The notes beneath the pieces are model-generated. The model worked only from the letters and a program-made list of their open reading frames with translations. It had not been told where the DNA came from and did no database searches. From DYRB01 sp963802205 (GTDB lineage Bacteria > Pseudomonadota > Gammaproteobacteria > Chromatiales > Chromatiaceae): a stretch of DNA of 64,000 nucleotides. The DNA lies in contig CAWDHW010000019.1 of NCBI GenBank assembly GCA_963802205.1, positions 1 through 64,000 of the forward strand, in the 5' to 3' direction. Within the stretch, counting starts at the first letter, position 1; every line of letters starts with the position of its first letter. The position numbers were made by a program, and so were the translations under genes. This document shows positions 25,824-34,583 of this stretch, piece by piece.

Positions 25824-27083
25824 ATGAGCATGATCCCCAACTGGCTGAGGCGCGCCGCCCACATTGGCGGCGGCGAGGCCCTGGAGAAGACCCGATTGAG
25901 CCTGGGCTTCATTCCGCTGACCGACTGTGCCCCCTTGGTCGTAGCCCTGGAGAAGGGCTGGTTCTCCAAGTACGGCTTGGAGGTGGTGCTCTCCAAGGAG
26001 ACATCCTGGGCCAATATCCGCGACAAGGTCTCCATCGGTATCCTCGACGGGGCACAGATGTTGGCCCCCATGCCCATCGCCAGCACCCTAGGGATTGGCC
26101 CGGTGGAAAAGCCGACCATCACAGCCCTGTCCCTGGACCTCAACGGCAACGCCATCACCGTCTCCCGGTCCCTCTACGACCAGATGCGTGCCTTGGACCC
26201 CGTGGGTATGACGCGGAGGCCCTTTGGTGCCGAGCCGCTGCGCCGGGTCATCCAGGAACGCGCCATCCGCGGGGAGGAGCCGCTCACTTTCGCGGTGGTC
26301 TTCCCCGTCTCCACCCACGCTTATCAACTGCGCTATTGGATGGGTGCGGCAGGCATTGACCCGGATCGCGATGTGCGCCTGCTCGTGGTGCCGCCGCCGC
26401 AGATGGTCAGTCAACTCAAGGCCGGCCACATTGACGGCTTCTGCGTCGGCGAGCCCTGGAACCAGGCAGCGGTAGCCCAGGGTCTGGGCCGCGTGCTCAT
26501 TACCAGCTACGAGCTTTGGAACAACGGCCCGGAGAAGGTGTTCGGGGTGAATCAGGAGTGGGCAGAGCAGTACCCCAACACCCACAGGGCCGTACTCATG
26601 GCCCTTCTGGGGGCGGCACGCTGGCTGGATGCCCACGAGAACCGTCCGCAGGTAGCGGAGATCCTGTCCCGCCCCGCCTACGTCAACGCCCCCAAAGAAC
26701 TGATCGGGATGTCCATGACCGGAACCTTCCGCTATGGCCCAGACGAAGACCCGGTGGTGATGCCGGATTTCAACGTCTTTTTCCGCTTTGCGGCGAATTT
26801 CCCTTGGCGCTCCCACGCGGAATGGTTTATTACCCAGATGGTCCGTTGGGGTCAGATCGAGGGTCAGGTAGACGTCTTCGCCAAGGCCGCTCGGGTTTAT
26901 CGACCCGACCTCTATCGGGACGCCGCCGGTGCCTTGGGGCTCGCCGTACCCACCATCGACCGCAAGCCGGAGGGGATTCATGGGCGCGGCTGGACCCTGA
27001 CCGACGCGACTGAGCCCCTGGCCATGGGTGCGGATCTCTTCTTCGATAGGGCTACCTTCGAGCCTGCGACGCCCCTGGCCTAG
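25824..27083 (+). CDS. nasS: NasS-type nitrate/nitrite sensor (NrtA-like, no signal peptide)
   Basis: 419 residues, clearly homologous to the nrtA product: LSLGFIPLTDCAPLVVALEKGWF, DGAQMLAPMPIASTLGIG, VFPVSTHAYQLRYWMGAAGI, VVPPPQMVSQLKAGHIDGFCVG and FNVFFRFAANFPWRSHAEWF. It begins MSMIPNWLRRAAHIGG, with no signal peptide, so it is cytoplasmic. In Azotobacter, Pseudomonas and rhizobia such proteins (NasS) bind nitrate or nitrite and release the ANTAR antiterminator NasT. This agrees with the attenuator before nrtA. No nasT gene is adjacent, and none is visible in the window. Confidence 0.85.
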   Translation: MSMIPNWLRRAAHIGGGEALEKTRLSLGFIPLTDCAPLVVALEKGWFSKYGLEVVLSKETSWANIRDKVSIGILDGAQMLAPMPIASTLGIGPVEKPTITALSLDLNGNAITVSRSLYDQMRALDPVGMTRRPFGAEPLRRVIQERAIRGEEPLTFAVVFPVSTHAYQLRYWMGAAGIDPDRDVRLLVVPPPQMVSQLKAGHIDGFCVGEPWNQAAVAQGLGRVLITSYELWNNGPEKVFGVNQEWAEQYPNTHRAVLMALLGAARWLDAHENRPQVAEILSRPAYVNAPKELIGMSMTGTFRYGPDEDPVVMPDFNVFFRFAANFPWRSHAEWFITQMVRWGQIEGQVDVFAKAARVYRPDLYRDAAGALGLAVPTIDRKPEGIHGRGWTLTDATEPLAMGADLFFDRATFEPATPLA

Positions 27084-27213
27084 CTGGTCTGGCTGGGGGC
27101 TAGCCCCCGCCTTGACCTGCGTCGGGAGCGGCAGTGTCGGGGTGCATCGGACAACGCACGCTGACCCCTGCACCAAGCCGCTGTTTGTTCACCAAGCACA
27201 GCGGAGATAACTC

Positions 27214-27297
27214 ATGGCCGACACCGGCATCCTGACGAAACCCGGTGCCGCCCAGGGAACAAGGGCCGGCGGCTCATTGGGCAGAAGCCGTCCCTGA
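27214..27297 (+). other. Short ORF after nasS, possible gene remnant
   Basis: ATG 27214 with GCGGAG ten bases upstream opens a 27-codon frame (MADTGILTKPGAAQGTRAGG...) ending TGA at 27297, just before the convergent MBL gene. The strong start context suggests the former first codons of a further operon gene now lost, or a chance ORF. A GGGGGCTAGCCCCC palindrome near 27101-27114 lies between it and nasS. Confidence 0.25.
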
Positions 27298-27330
27298 AGT
27301 GCCGTGAGGTCCAGCCCGACCGCATCCCCC

Positions 27331-28086
27331 TCAAGTGGCCGCTTCGGCCGGGCCGGGCCCGAGCGGAAAACACTCCCCGGCCCCCGCGATGCGGAACCCA
27401 TCCCTGGCAATGCACTCCCCCGCCACCTCGGACTCGTAGTGGTAAAAGACCATCCGCCGCCACTGTTCTTCCTTGTACTGGGCGCGGATGTCGGCAAGTC
27501 CTGTGTGGGAGGGGTTTCCGCTCAGGGCACAGTCGTGGAAGATGGGCTCACCCTGGCTGGCATAGCGGTTGAGGACCTCGGGGATGGGGCGGGTGTCCCC
27601 GGTGTAGAGGAAACGCCCCTGGAGGGCCAGGCCGAAGGCGGAGAGCCAGTCGTGGTGACGGACCGGGAAGCAGTCGAAGTAGAGGTCCAGGTGCCAAAAG
27701 CGCTCCGAGACCGGGACGAGCCGGAAGACGTCCCAGAAGTTGCGCCCGCCCTCCGCCAGAAGGTTGGGGTAGTCGGCCAGGCGCCGCTGGAGCACGGGGA
27801 CCAGGGCGACCGGAACGAACAGCATCGGGGGTTGCGGTGGCGGCTGGGTGGTCGCCAGGCGGTAGAAGAGCCCCTCCAGACCGGCGATGTGGTCGAGGTG
27901 CGCATGGGTGATGAACAGGGCCGGGGGCAGGGCCCCATAACGGCTCAGGTAGGTATGCAACGTATCCGGACCGCAGTCGATGAGCAGCAGCGGCGCGCCG
28001 TCGCGCTCCAGCACCGCCGCGGAGGAGCCCAGGGAACGGGCATTGGCATTGCCGACGCCAAGAAACCTCAGTGTAAACTCGGCCAT
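27331..28086 (-). CDS. MBL-fold metallohydrolase (RNase Z-like)
   Basis: 251 residues from ATG 28086, preceded by GGGGAG at good spacing; the frame is open further up but without conservation. Metallo-beta-lactamase fold: LRFLGVGNANARSLGSSAAV, LLIDCGPDT, the metal motif THAHLDHIAGL (HxHxDH), FLYTGDTRPIPEVL and FHDCALSGNPSHTGLADI. It resembles RNase Z-type hydrolases, but lacks the long flexible arm region, so tRNA processing cannot be claimed. Converges on the nas operon. Confidence 0.87.
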   Translation of the reverse strand: MAEFTLRFLGVGNANARSLGSSAAVLERDGAPLLLIDCGPDTLHTYLSRYGALPPALFITHAHLDHIAGLEGLFYRLATTQPPPQPPMLFVPVALVPVLQRRLADYPNLLAEGGRNFWDVFRLVPVSERFWHLDLYFDCFPVRHHDWLSAFGLALQGRFLYTGDTRPIPEVLNRYASQGEPIFHDCALSGNPSHTGLADIRAQYKEEQWRRMVFYHYESEVAGECIARDGFRIAGAGECFPLGPGPAEAAT

Positions 28087-28404
28087 CCACTTGCTCCCCT
28101 TTCTCCACACTGAGCCCTGTGGCAAGCTCTCCACGGACGCAGTCGCCTGAACTGTTCCTGAGCATACCTGACAATGCCCGCTGGGAACCAACTACGCTGC
28201 GGTTGGTTGTGACGGTACGCCATCGACTGCCGGGGCGGAGATGCCGCGGGCAGGCGGCATCGATGCTCAACTCCGGTGGTTGGGGCACTGTGCTTAGGCA
28301 CCGCGACTTGCCGCAGCCATCTTTCGGCCGCCGTTTCTCGCCAGGGTCGCTCCTGCGCTTTGGCGGTCAGACGCGGCTCTGCCTCGTTCGTCCCCGGCCC
28401 TACG

Positions 28405-28422
28405 TCGTCACAGTTCCGTAAC
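28405..28422 (+). promoter_or_regulatory. Candidate Pho box upstream of phoB
   Basis: TCGTCAC AGTT CCGTAAC has the 7-4-7 layout of a Pho box (consensus CTGTCAT-N4-CTGTCAT) with 4 or 5 matches in each half. CATAAA at 28431-28436 follows at the distance expected of a -10 element where the second half replaces the -35. The rest of the gap 28087-28479 holds nothing recognised. Confidence 0.4.
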
Positions 28423-28479
28423 CGCACATCCATAAACTGGCGGGATTGTTCCAGACCAACCCCAGGGGGCGCACCTGCC

Positions 28480-29166
28480 ATGCCGACCATACTCATCGTC
28501 GATGACGAACCGGACATTCGGGAGGTCATCCGCTTCGCCCTCGAGGGGGCGGGCATGCGTGTGTTGGAGGCGGGCCACGCCGACGACGCCCGCCGGATTC
28601 TGGCGGCCGAGGCCCCGGACCTGCTGCTGCTGGACTGGATGCTCCCCGGGCGTTCCGGGCTGGAACTGGCCCAGCAACTCAAGCAGGGCGCGAAGACCCG
28701 GACCCTGCCGATCATCATGGTCAGCGCCCGGGGGGAGGAGGAGGATCGGATTCGCGGGCTCGAAACCGGGGCCGACGACTATGTCACCAAGCCCTTCTCG
28801 CCGCGGGAACTGGTGGCCCGGGTCAATGCCGTGTTGCGCCGCGCCAGGACCGAGGAACAGGCGGAGAAGATCGAGATCGGCGGTCTGGCCATCGACCACG
28901 TCAGCCGCAGGGTCAGCGCCCATGGCCAGCACATCGACATCGCCCCCACCGAGTACCGTCTACTCTATTTCTTCATGACCCACGCCGACCGCGCCTTTTC
29001 CCGTTCGCAACTCCTGGACCAGGTCTGGGGCGACCAGGTCTATGTGGAGGAGCGCACGGTGGATGTGCATGTGCGCCGCCTGCGTAAGGCCCTGGAGGCA
29101 TCCGGGCACGACGGTCTGCTCCAGACGGTGCGCGGCGTTGGCTACCGCTTGTCCGACAAGCCCTGA
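28480..29166 (+). CDS. phoB: Phosphate regulon response regulator PhoB
   Basis: 228 residues from ATG 28480 (MPTILIVDDEPDIREVIRF), with AGGGGG upstream. Receiver domain with the acidic pair DDE, phospho-acceptor Asp in LLLLDWMLPG, and Lys in YVTKPFSPREL; then an OmpR-type winged helix (IAPTEYRLLYFFM, VYVEERTVDVHVRRLRKAL, VRGVGYRL). TEYRLL and the overall length are typical of PhoB. It starts one base before phoR is reached and is co-transcribed with it. Likely self-regulated through the candidate Pho box. Confidence 0.93.
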   Translation: MPTILIVDDEPDIREVIRFALEGAGMRVLEAGHADDARRILAAEAPDLLLLDWMLPGRSGLELAQQLKQGAKTRTLPIIMVSARGEEEDRIRGLETGADDYVTKPFSPRELVARVNAVLRRARTEEQAEKIEIGGLAIDHVSRRVSAHGQHIDIAPTEYRLLYFFMTHADRAFSRSQLLDQVWGDQVYVEERTVDVHVRRLRKALEASGHDGLLQTVRGVGYRLSDKP

Positions 29167-29167
29167 A

Positions 29168-30573
29168 ATGGCAGCACCCACCGGATCTGGCGAGGGGGGC
29201 TGGGGGCTGACGGGCGGGCGCGAGGCCCTGCGGCAGGAATTGGGGCTCCTCCTTGCCCTTGCCGGCATCGCCCTTGCGGCGGCCCTGATGGGGTTTGAAT
29301 GGGGCCTGAGTTGGTTGCTGGCCCTGCTGGGCTATCTGGGGCGCAATCTGTTTCATCTGCTGCGCCTGTCCAGCCTGATCCGGCGTCGCCACACCCTGGC
29401 CCCGCCCTTTCCCCACGGCCTCTGGGGCGAGATCTACCGCACCATTGCCCAGCACCAGGCGCGTCGGCGTAAGTGGCGCAAGCGCCAGATCCGCTTCACC
29501 CGGCGCTTCCGCGAGGCGGCGGACTCGGTCCCGGATGCCCTGATCATCCTCGACCGCTCCCAGCGGATCGAGTGGGCCAACCCCGCCGCCGCGCCGCTGC
29601 TGGACGTGCAGTGGCCGCGGGATCGCGGTCGGCCCCTGGTGGAGGTCCTGGGGCAGCCGCAGTTGGCCGAGCTCATCGAGACCGGGGACTACAACCTCCC
29701 CAGCGACCTGGCCCCGCTGCACAATCGCGCCATCATGCTGACCCTGCGTGCCGCGCCCTTCGGCGACCGCAAGCGCCAGCGTCTGGTGGTGGCCCGGGAC
29801 AGCACCAAACTCTACCACCTCAACCTGATCCGTCGCGACTTCGTCGCCGATGCCTCCCATGAGCTGCGCACTCCGCTCACCGTGGTCGCAGGCTTCCTCG
29901 AGACGCTGGCGGATGCCCCCAGCACCCCCGCCAATCACCGCCGCCCTTTAGAGTTGATGCGCAAACAGAGCGAGCGCATGCGCACCATTATCGAGGACCT
30001 GCTGACCCTCTCACGCCTGGAGATGGACGAGCGCCCCACGGATCTGGTCCCGGTGGACGTGGCCGAGGACCTGCGCCTGATTCTCCATGAGGCCCAGGCC
30101 CTGGGGGCCGAACACCGCGTCGAGATCGAAATCGACCCCGGGCTCCGGCTGATCGGCAATTCGGTAGAGCTGCGCAGCGCCTTCTCCAACCTCATCTACA
30201 ACGCCGTCAAGCACACCCCCGCCGGGAGCCGGATCCGGGTCACCTGGCGCCTGGAGGCCCAGGGCCCCTTTTTGCCGTGCAGGACAACGGCGAGGGTATC
30301 GCGGCCGAGCACATCCCCAGGTTGACCGAGCGCTTCTACCGGGTGGACAAGGCCAGGTCGCGGGAGTCCGGCGGTACCGGGTTGGGGCTCGCCATCGTCA
30401 AGCATGTCCTCAACCGCCATCAAGCCCGCCTCATCATCGCCAGCGAGCCCGGACGCGGCAGCACCTTTGCCTGCCGCTTCCCCCGCGAGAGCGCTGTGCA
30501 TGAGGGCCCGACGGCCGCCCCGGTGCGGGGGACCCGAGGCGGCCGCGCCCTCCGGCACACCCGATCAGCCTAA
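29168..30573 (+). CDS. phoR: Phosphate regulon sensor kinase PhoR, frameshifted
   Basis: ATG 29168, directly after phoB. Two hydrophobic segments (LGLLLALAGIALAAALMGF; LSWLLALLGYLG), a PAS domain (AADSVPDALIILDRSQRIEW), the H-box FVADASHELRTPLTVVAGFLE with its phospho-accepting His, and the N-box NLIYNAVKHTP. The frame breaks near 30262-30268 in GGGCCCC; the G-boxes continue in another frame (DNGEGIAAEHIPRLTERFYR, GTGLGLAIVKHVL) to 30573. One missing base explains it. All catalytic elements are present across the break, so a sequencing error or a very recent mutation is likely. PhoR phosphorylates PhoB when phosphate is scarce; no pst genes are in the window. Confidence 0.88.
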
Positions 30574-30803
30574 AGGACTCGGGGCGGCGGGTACGCGGAT
30601 ACATGCAGCCCTTGCTCCTCTACGGGACAGGCTGGAAAAATCGACAGGAATGATCCACTGACTCCCAGCCGCAATCCGGCTGTGTCCCCATCCCCTGCTC
30701 GACGCCGCGTCTTGGCCGGTCTCGCCCTCATGGAGGAGGGGTCCGTGCGGAGGGCGCCACTCCTCTAGAGCCGAGCGAGCAAAGGAATACTTGCCAAGGT
30801 GGC

Positions 30804-31895
30804 TTAGACATTAAAGCGGAAATGGATGACGTCGCCGTCCTTGACGACGTATTCCTTGCCCTCGGACCGCATCTTGCCGGCCTCTTTGGCCCCCTGCTCC
30901 CCCTTGCAGGCGATGAAGTCGTCATAAGCGATGACCTCGGCGCGGATGAAACCGCGTTCGAAGTCCGAATGGATGACCCCTGCCGCCTGGGGGGCCTTAG
31001 CCGATTTTGGGATGGTCCAGGCACGAACCTCCTTGGGACCGGCGGTAAAGTAGGTCTCCAGGCCAAGCAGCCGGTAACCGGCCCGGACCACGCGGTTCAG
31101 CCCGGGTTCGTCCAGCCCCAGGTCCGCGAGGAAGGCCCCGCGCTCGTCCTCCTCCAGCTCGACGATCTCGGCCTCGATAGCGGCGCATACCGGCACAACC
31201 AGGGCCCCCTCGCGTTCGGCCAGGCTGCGCACCGCATCCAGGAAGGGGTTGTCCTGGAAGCCGTCTTCGGCGACGTTGGCGATGTACATGGTCGGCTTGT
31301 TGGTGAGCAGGAAGAGGTCGCGGATCTCGGCCTGCTCGTCGGCGCTTAAGGATAGGGCGCGTACCGGCTGCCCGGTGTCGAGCTGGGCGCGGACTCGCTC
31401 CAGCAATTCCTTGCGCACCAAGGCCTTCTTATCGCCGACCTTGGCGGCGCGGGCGGCGCGGTCCAGGGCCTTCTCGACGGACTCCAGGTCCGCCAGGGCA
31501 AGTTCGGTGTCGATGACCTCGATGTCCCCCAGCGGATCGATCTTACCGGCGACGTGGATCACGTCGTCGTTCTCGAAGCAGCGCACCACATGGGCGATGG
31601 CATCGGTCTCGCGGATGTTGGCGAGGAACTTGTTGCCCAGCCCCTCGCCCTTGGAGGCCCCGGCCACCAAGCCCGCGATGTCTACGAAGGACATGCTGGT
31701 GGGGAGTACCGCCTGGGGTTTGATGATGGCGGCGATCACATCGAGCCTCGGGTCTGGCAGGGGTACCACGCCGACGTTGGGGTCGATGGTGCAGAAGGGG
31801 TAGTTCTCCGCCGCGATGGCCGCCTTGGTCAGGGCGTTGAAGAGGGTGGACTTGCCGACGTTCGGCAGGCCCACGATGCCGCATTTGAATCCCAT
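30804..31895 (-). CDS. ychF: Redox-regulated ATPase/GTPase YchF
   Basis: 363 residues, family length. Obg-related P-loop protein that prefers ATP; it binds ribosomes and affects oxidative stress responses. N-terminus MGFKCGIVGLPNVGKSTLFNALTK has the P-loop; switch region NYPFCTIDPNVGVVPLPDPR; VDIAGLVAGASKGEGLGNKF is the G3 motif; the C-terminal TGS domain ends GKEYVVKDGDVIHFRFNV. The usual upstream neighbour pth is absent here. The 230 bp between phoR and the ychF stop contains no recognised feature. Confidence 0.98.
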   Translation of the reverse strand: MGFKCGIVGLPNVGKSTLFNALTKAAIAAENYPFCTIDPNVGVVPLPDPRLDVIAAIIKPQAVLPTSMSFVDIAGLVAGASKGEGLGNKFLANIRETDAIAHVVRCFENDDVIHVAGKIDPLGDIEVIDTELALADLESVEKALDRAARAAKVGDKKALVRKELLERVRAQLDTGQPVRALSLSADEQAEIRDLFLLTNKPTMYIANVAEDGFQDNPFLDAVRSLAEREGALVVPVCAAIEAEIVELEEDERGAFLADLGLDEPGLNRVVRAGYRLLGLETYFTAGPKEVRAWTIPKSAKAPQAAGVIHSDFERGFIRAEVIAYDDFIACKGEQGAKEAGKMRSEGKEYVVKDGDVIHFRFNV

Positions 31896-32074
31896 GGGGT
31901 TTCCCTGGCTGCAAAAAGGCCAAGATGTTACCGGATCGCGGCCCGGCGGCCCAGTTGCAGATGCTCTGGCCGAAATCCACCCGGAAGGGTGGATCGCATG
32001 CCCGTCGCCCCCATACTCTCTCGCCCCGGCGTATCGCCCCGGGGCCGCGCCGATCCCAAACCCCTGGAGCCTCC

Positions 32075-32509
32075 ATGCTGACTCAGTCCCACCGCAACCG
32101 GCTGGCCACGACCCTGGCCTTCGCCCTCATTGCCATACCCGGACTCACCGGGTGTGGCCGCGATCAGCCCGCCGCCGAGGCGGGTCCGGAGTTGCCCCTT
32201 CTCGACGGTGACCGCCTCGAAGCCGGTCGTACCCTGTGGATGGGGACCTGCCGCGCCTGCCATCTGATGGGCGTCGCCGGTGCCCCGGCGCTTACCAATT
32301 TTGCGGAATGGGACCAGCGCCTGCCCAAGGGCCTGGACGCCCTGCAGCAGAGCGTTCTGAACGGCATCCGGGGCCCAGACGGTCAGTTCCGGATGCCACC
32401 CCGTGGCGGCAACCAGCGCCTGTCCGATGAACAGGTGCGTCTGGCGCTGGAGTACAAGGTCGCCGCCATCCAGGCCCTCCAGGGTCAGACCAGGCAGGGC
32501 CTCAACTGA
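32075..32509 (+). CDS. Cytochrome c (class I, c5-like) lipoprotein
   Basis: 144 residues from ATG 32075. Signal sequence with lipobox (LATTLAFALIAIPGLTGCG), so a membrane-anchored periplasmic protein. Single haem-binding site CRACH (GTCRACHLMGVAGAPAL), and a C-terminal Met region FRMPPRGGNQRLSDEQV that supplies the sixth ligand. It resembles cytochrome c5/CytC553-type electron carriers. Stand-alone gene convergent with amtB. Confidence 0.88.
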   Translation: MLTQSHRNRLATTLAFALIAIPGLTGCGRDQPAAEAGPELPLLDGDRLEAGRTLWMGTCRACHLMGVAGAPALTNFAEWDQRLPKGLDALQQSVLNGIRGPDGQFRMPPRGGNQRLSDEQVRLALEYKVAAIQALQGQTRQGLN

Positions 32510-32554
32510 TGCGCCGGCCGGTCGGCGGGGCACTGGCCCCGCCTTCGACCGCCA

Positions 32555-33761
32555 TCAGACCTCGCCTCGGTTGTAGTCCGGCTGAGCGGTGATCTTGTGG
32601 ATGCTCAAGTCGGCGCCGAGGTACTCGTCCTCCTGGGACAGGCGCAGACCCAGCAGCACTTTGATGACCCCATAGATGGCGAAGCCGCCGCCGAAGGCGA
32701 TGGCCACGCCGGCGAAGGTCCCGATGAGTTGGACCCAGAGGTTGACGCCGCCGACGCCGCCCAGGGCCTGGAGCCCGAAGATTCCCGCGGCCACTCCGCC
32801 CCAGAGCCCGCACAGCCCGTGCAGGGGCCAGACGCCCAGCACGTCGTCAATCTTCCAGCGGTTTTGGGTCAGGGTGAAGGCCCACACGAACAGGGCCCCG
32901 GCCACGCCCCCAACCACCAGGGCACCTAAGCGGGTGCATCAGGTCCGAGCCGGCGCAAACGGCCACCAGTCCCGCCAGGGGGCCGTTGTGCAGGAAGCCC
33001 GGGTCGTTCTTGCCCACCACCAGGGCGGCCAGAATCCCGCCGACCATGGCCATGAGGGAGTTGACCGCCACCAGGCCGCTGACCATATCTACCGTCTGGG
33101 CGGACATGACGTTGAACCCGAACCAGCCCACGGTCAGGGTCCAGGCCCCCAGCGAGAGGAAGGGGATTGACGACGGCGGGTGGGCGGTCATGGCCCCGTC
33201 GACACGGTAGCGCCCGTGACGCGGCCCGAGCAGAAGTACCGCCGAGAGCCCGATCCAGCCGCCCACGGCGTGTACCACCACGGAGCCGGCGAAGTCATGG
33301 AACTTGACCCCGAAGGTCCCCTCCAGCCAGCCCTGGAGACCGAGGTTGCCGTTCCAGGCAATGCCCTCGAAGAAGGGATAAAGCAGGGCGACGATCAGGG
33401 CGGAGGCGAGCAACTGCGGGTAAAACTTGGCCCGCTCGGCGATCCCACCGGAGACGATGGCCGGGATAGCGGCGGCGAAGGTCAGCAGAAAGAAGAACTT
33501 GACCAGATCGTAGCCGTTGCGCTCGGCCAAGGTCCCGGCGGCGGCGAAGAAGTCCACCCCATAGGCGACCGTGTACCCGACGAAGAAGTAGGCGATGGTC
33601 GAGATGGCAAAGTCGCTCATGATCTTGGCCAGGGCGTTAACCTGATTCTTCGCACGTACTGTTCCAAGTTCAAGGAAGGCGAAGCCGGCGTGCATGGCCA
33701 GCACCATGACGGCCCCGATCAGGATGAAGAGTACGTCGGTACCCTGGTGTAGTTGTTCCAT
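32555..33761 (-). CDS. amtB: Ammonium transporter AmtB, frameshifted
   Basis: ATG 33761. Eleven-helix Amt protein: MEQLHQGTDVLFILIGAVMV, FLELGTVRAKNQVNALAK, the pore-region HDFAGSVVVHAVGGWIGL, and GWFGFNVMSAQ. Near 32930-32940 the frame breaks after GSDLMHPL; an extra base there shifts it, and the rest (VGGVAGALFVWAFTLTQNRW, DDVLGVWPLHGLCGLWGG with the conserved pore His) continues in the next frame to 32555. It lacks an N-terminal signal peptide, as in some Amt proteins. No glnK is attached. A sigma-54 promoter lies just upstream. A one-base error is the simplest explanation for the break. Confidence 0.9.
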
Positions 33762-33796
33762 AGCGACCTCGTGTTGAGCAAGTGGTCCGCGCGTCT

Positions 33797-33812
33797 AGCA
33801 AAGACCATGCCG
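33797..33812 (-). promoter_or_regulatory. Sigma-54 promoter of amtB
   Basis: On the minus strand CGGCATGGTCTTTGCT matches TGGCACGNNNNTTGCT except at two positions, with GG and GC ten bases apart. Transcription would begin about 25 bases before the amtB ATG. Fits NtrC control, parallel to the nrtA promoter. Confidence 0.7.
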
Positions 33813-34239
33813 TGCGTTGGGCGAGGGGCAGGGCAACGGGGGTTGTGGGTGGCGGCTGAAGCGATCAAGGCGTTGCGTGGGGGCTCAGTGGCGGCGATGC
33901 AGGTGCGGCGCCGCGCATCATCCCGGGGCGTTCCGGCCCGGGATGCACCAGATTGGGGCTGCCCTGGGCCGATTGGGGTGCAGCCCCTCGCGGCTAGACT
34001 GAAGGCTCCCTGGTGCGGGTGGGCGATCTCCTGATCCTCCCCCGCCGTGTCTCCGCCGTTGCCGGGCGACCCAGCCTCAAAGGGCTGGCCGCTACGCTTG
34101 CCAAACAGGGGGGCGGCCACTGATGCCCCTGCCCTGACCACGGGCTGGGGTGAGCCGGCGGAATCGGTGTTGAGTGCGGAGCGGCACGGCTCCCGGAGAC
34201 GCCTTCGGCTGTTGCGGCGCAACCTGCGTGGATTCTTAG
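33813..34239. other. Intergenic region between amtB and the 150-bp element
   Basis: About 430 bp. Open frames exist on both strands because of high GC, but none has a ribosome site or recognisable product. A CCCGGGGCG...CGGCCCGGG-type inverted repeat near 33922-33945 is the only structure noticed. Confidence 0.5.
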
Positions 34240-34389
34240 GGAAGCGCTGATTAAAGCGCTTCCCGTGCGGGGCAGGGATGCCCCGCCATTTTCGACGGCT
34301 GTAAGCCGTTGAAAATGGAGCGCCCCGTGAGTCGCGCCTCGCGGGGCGCGAGCTGAGTAAAGCCAAGGATGGCTTTACTCAGCGTCTCC
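34240..34389. mobile_element. 150-bp MITE-like element, copy 1 (family A)
   Basis: Exactly 150 bp, flanked by direct TTAG on both sides (34236-34239 and 34390-34393). Terminal repeats: GGAAGCGCTGATTAAAGC on the left, GGAGACGCTGAGTAAAGC as complement of the right. It folds into successive hairpins: CGGGGCA...TGCCCCG, CCATTTTC...GAAAATGG, GCGCCCCG...CGGGGCGC, and GCTGAGTAAAGCCA...TGGCTTTACTCAGC. Copy 2 lies at 57639-57788 (143 of 150 bases identical). Ends beginning GGAAG and YTAG duplications resemble IS5-group elements, which target YTAR; so a non-autonomous derivative is inferred. Confidence 0.8.
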
Positions 34390-34505
34390 TTAGTGGTGGC
34401 GTGGGAGATCGGCCCGAGAGGATGGTTTCATGCCGATGGCCCTGCACTGGGAACTTTCTGCGGATTGGAAAACCGACTCGGGATCGGACAAGCCAAGGCG
34501 TCCAA

Positions 34506-34555
34506 GTGTATAGTACACGCCAATTTTTCAGCATAAGTGTCTATGATAATAGACA
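34506..34555 (+). promoter_or_regulatory. Two palindromes and promoter elements upstream of mepA
   Basis: GTGTATAGTACAC (34506-34518) and TGTCTATGATAATAGACA (34538-34555) are perfect inverted repeats in an AT-rich stretch. The first contains TATAGT, a good -10 with CGGACA at 34485-34490 eighteen bases upstream; the second contains GATAAT. Placement over possible -10 elements suggests repressor operators. Confidence 0.5.
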
Positions 34556-34583
34556 GTTGCCAACCATTTCTCTATAAGGCTGC

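Noticed and set aside
28119..28421. 100-codon ORF upstream of phoB
   Set aside because: Arg/Ser-rich product without similarity; runs into the candidate Pho box; typical GC-driven chance frame.
33753..34034. 93-codon ORF between amtB and the 150-bp element
   Set aside because: No ribosome site, unusual composition, overlaps the amtB promoter on the other strand.
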